DNA from: Thermoleophilia bacterium | Lineage (GTDB): Bacteria; Actinomycetota; Thermoleophilia; Gaiellales; Gaiellaceae | Length of the DNA stretch: 5,455 nt | Assembly (NCBI GenBank): GCA_025933895.1 | Contig: JAICZB010000181.1 | Coordinates: 1-5,455 of the forward strand | Direction: 5' to 3' | Part shown: in pieces, positions 4,470-5,455 of the stretch | How the letters are laid out: every line of letters begins with the position of its first letter | How positions within the stretch are numbered: the first letter of the stretch is position 1 | The notes under the pieces: model-generated | Seen by the model: only the letters and a program-made list of their open reading frames with translations | Told to the model about the DNA's origin: nothing | Database searches by the model: none | Made by a program: the position numbers and the translations under genes

Positions 4470-5455
4470 TCCGCACCGAGAAGGAGGTCGAAGGGCGCTT
4501 CGAGGAGGTGTGGATCGTCGTCGAGGAGGATCCGCTCGAGCAGTGGCCTGCAGGCCCGCTCGCGGTCGTCGGCCGACCGGCGCCGCGCAAGGATGCCGGC
4601 GAACGGGTTCGCGGCGAGGCGCGCTACACGGCGGACATCAGGCTGCCCGGGATGCTCCAGGCGGCGGTACTCCGCTCGCCGCATGCGCATGCGAAGGTGC
4701 GGCGGATCGACCTCGCGCCGGCGCTCGCCCTCCCAGGTGTCCGGGCGGCGGTCGGGCCGGGCGAGGCGCACGGGCTCGTCGAGGAGGCGGGATTCGCCGG
4801 TGCACCGATCGCTGCAGTCGCGGCCGACACCTCCGCCCAGGCACGCGCTGCACTCGAGGCGATCGAGGTCGAGTGGGAGGAGCTCGAGGTCGTGCTCGAT
4901 CCCGACGAGGCCGTCCGGCGGGGGCTCTTCACCGACGAGGAACCACGCCGCTCCGAGCGCGGTGACGTCGACAAGGCCATGGCCGGCGCGGACGTCGTCG
5001 TCGAGGGCACCTACAGGACGCAGACCGTCCTCCACAACTCGATGGAGACGCATCAGGCGATCTGCGAATGGCAGGGCGACACGCTTCACGTCTACATCTC
5101 GACGCAGTACATCTGGGGCATCCGGCAGGCGGTCGCCGACACGCTCGGGCTGCCCGAGGACAAGGTGCGCGTCGTCTGCGAGTTCATGGGCGGCGGCTTC
5201 GGCTCGAAGAACGGGCCGGACGAGTACACGTTCGTCGCCGCCGAGCTCGCGAAGCGGACGGGCCGGCCGGTGCGCTGCGCGCTGACGCGCCGCGAGGAGA
5301 ACACCTCCGCGGGCAACCGCAACGCCACCATCCAGCGGCTCCGAGCCGGCGCGCGCAGCGACGGGACGATCGTCGCGCTCGACGGCGAGTTCACGAACTC
5401 CGTCGGCTGGTCGGGCTGGAACGCGTCGACCGAGGGGCCGATGCGGATGCTCTAC
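4457..5455 (+). CDS. Molybdopterin-binding large subunit, xanthine dehydrogenase family (partial, 3' cut)
   Basis: The first 333 residues of a protein usually near 750 are present and the frame runs off the right edge. Domains: a ~35-residue N-terminal lead (VEGRFEEVWIVVEED.LEQWP), then the aldehyde oxidase/xanthine dehydrogenase a/b hammerhead domain (about 37-160, VVGRPAPRKDAGERVRGEARYTADI and LPGMLQAAVLRSPHAHA), then the start of the molybdopterin-binding domain (about 165 on). Cofactor-type motifs seen are VLHNSMETHQAICEW (191-205, usually MEPHA) and GGGFGSK (245-251). The active-site loop that separates form I CoxL from other enzymes and the catalytic glutamate lie beyond the window. The TTG start at 4457 is preferred because AGGAGG precedes it; GTG 4508 is an alternative but would drop the KEVEGRFEE segment. 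It pairs with the preceding iron-sulfur subunit. The FAD subunit is not seen and may be downstream or elsewhere. Confidence 0.9.
   Translation, partial: MARLIRTEKEVEGRFEEVWIVVEEDPLEQWPAGPLAVVGRPAPRKDAGERVRGEARYTADIRLPGMLQAAVLRSPHAHAKVRRIDLAPALALPGVRAAVGPGEAHGLVEEAGFAGAPIAAVAADTSAQARAALEAIEVEWEELEVVLDPDEAVRRGLFTDEEPRRSERGDVDKAMAGADVVVEGTYRTQTVLHNSMETHQAICEWQGDTLHVYISTQYIWGIRQAVADTLGLPEDKVRVVCEFMGGGFGSKNGPDEYTFVAAELAKRTGRPVRCALTRREENTSAGNRNATIQRLRAGARSDGTIVALDGEFTNSVGWSGWNASTEGPMRMLY

Noticed and set aside
4427..5089. Minus-strand frame of 220 codons opposite the molybdenum hydroxylase genes
   Set aside because: The plus strand carries clear iron-sulfur and molybdopterin motifs here; the antisense translation shows no motifs or ribosome site.

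Overview
The window is high-GC DNA with actinobacterial-style gene organisation: dense genes, ATGA stop/start overlaps, few Shine-Dalgarno sequences and probable leaderless starts. Protein sequences resemble what I recall from soil Thermoleophilia (Gaiellales/Solirubrobacterales-like bacteria), but the lineage is an inference from recognition, not a search.

Layout. (1) Positions 1-117 are the tail of a transposase gene, probably IS982-like, followed by a small imperfect hairpin. (2) Positions 177-719 (+) encode a 180-residue tryptophan-rich protein of unknown function. (3) Convergent with it lies a minus-strand set read from 2738 down to 727. It comprises a secreted lamin-tail-domain protein (1686-2738), a secreted two-domain Ig-like protein resembling the DUF916/WxL-interacting family (937-1689, overlapping by ATGA), and a 57-residue two-helix membrane protein (727-900). 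These look like a cell-surface module. (4) A 145-bp divergent intergenic region (2739-2883) carries a tandem 11-bp repeat and a TAGATT box placed for a leaderless start. (5) The plus-strand operon from 2884 to the window edge encodes a COG2159-type amidohydrolase (2884-4032), a [2Fe-2S] small subunit (4029-4469) and the start of a molybdopterin-binding large subunit (4457-5455, cut by the window edge), all overlapping.

How the genes work together. The right-hand operon should make a molybdenum hydroxylase of the xanthine dehydrogenase/CO dehydrogenase superfamily together with a metal-dependent hydrolase or decarboxylase, so oxidation and hydrolytic or decarboxylative steps on one organic substrate are plausible. 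The substrate cannot be read from the sequence, and no FAD-binding subunit gene is visible. The left-hand minus-strand genes probably produce an exported surface complex. I see no RNA genes, CRISPR array or complete mobile element, and no convincing new defence system. The most unusual item is the lamin-tail/WxL-like plus WxL-interacting-like gene pair. No stretch longer than 300 bases lacks a gene.
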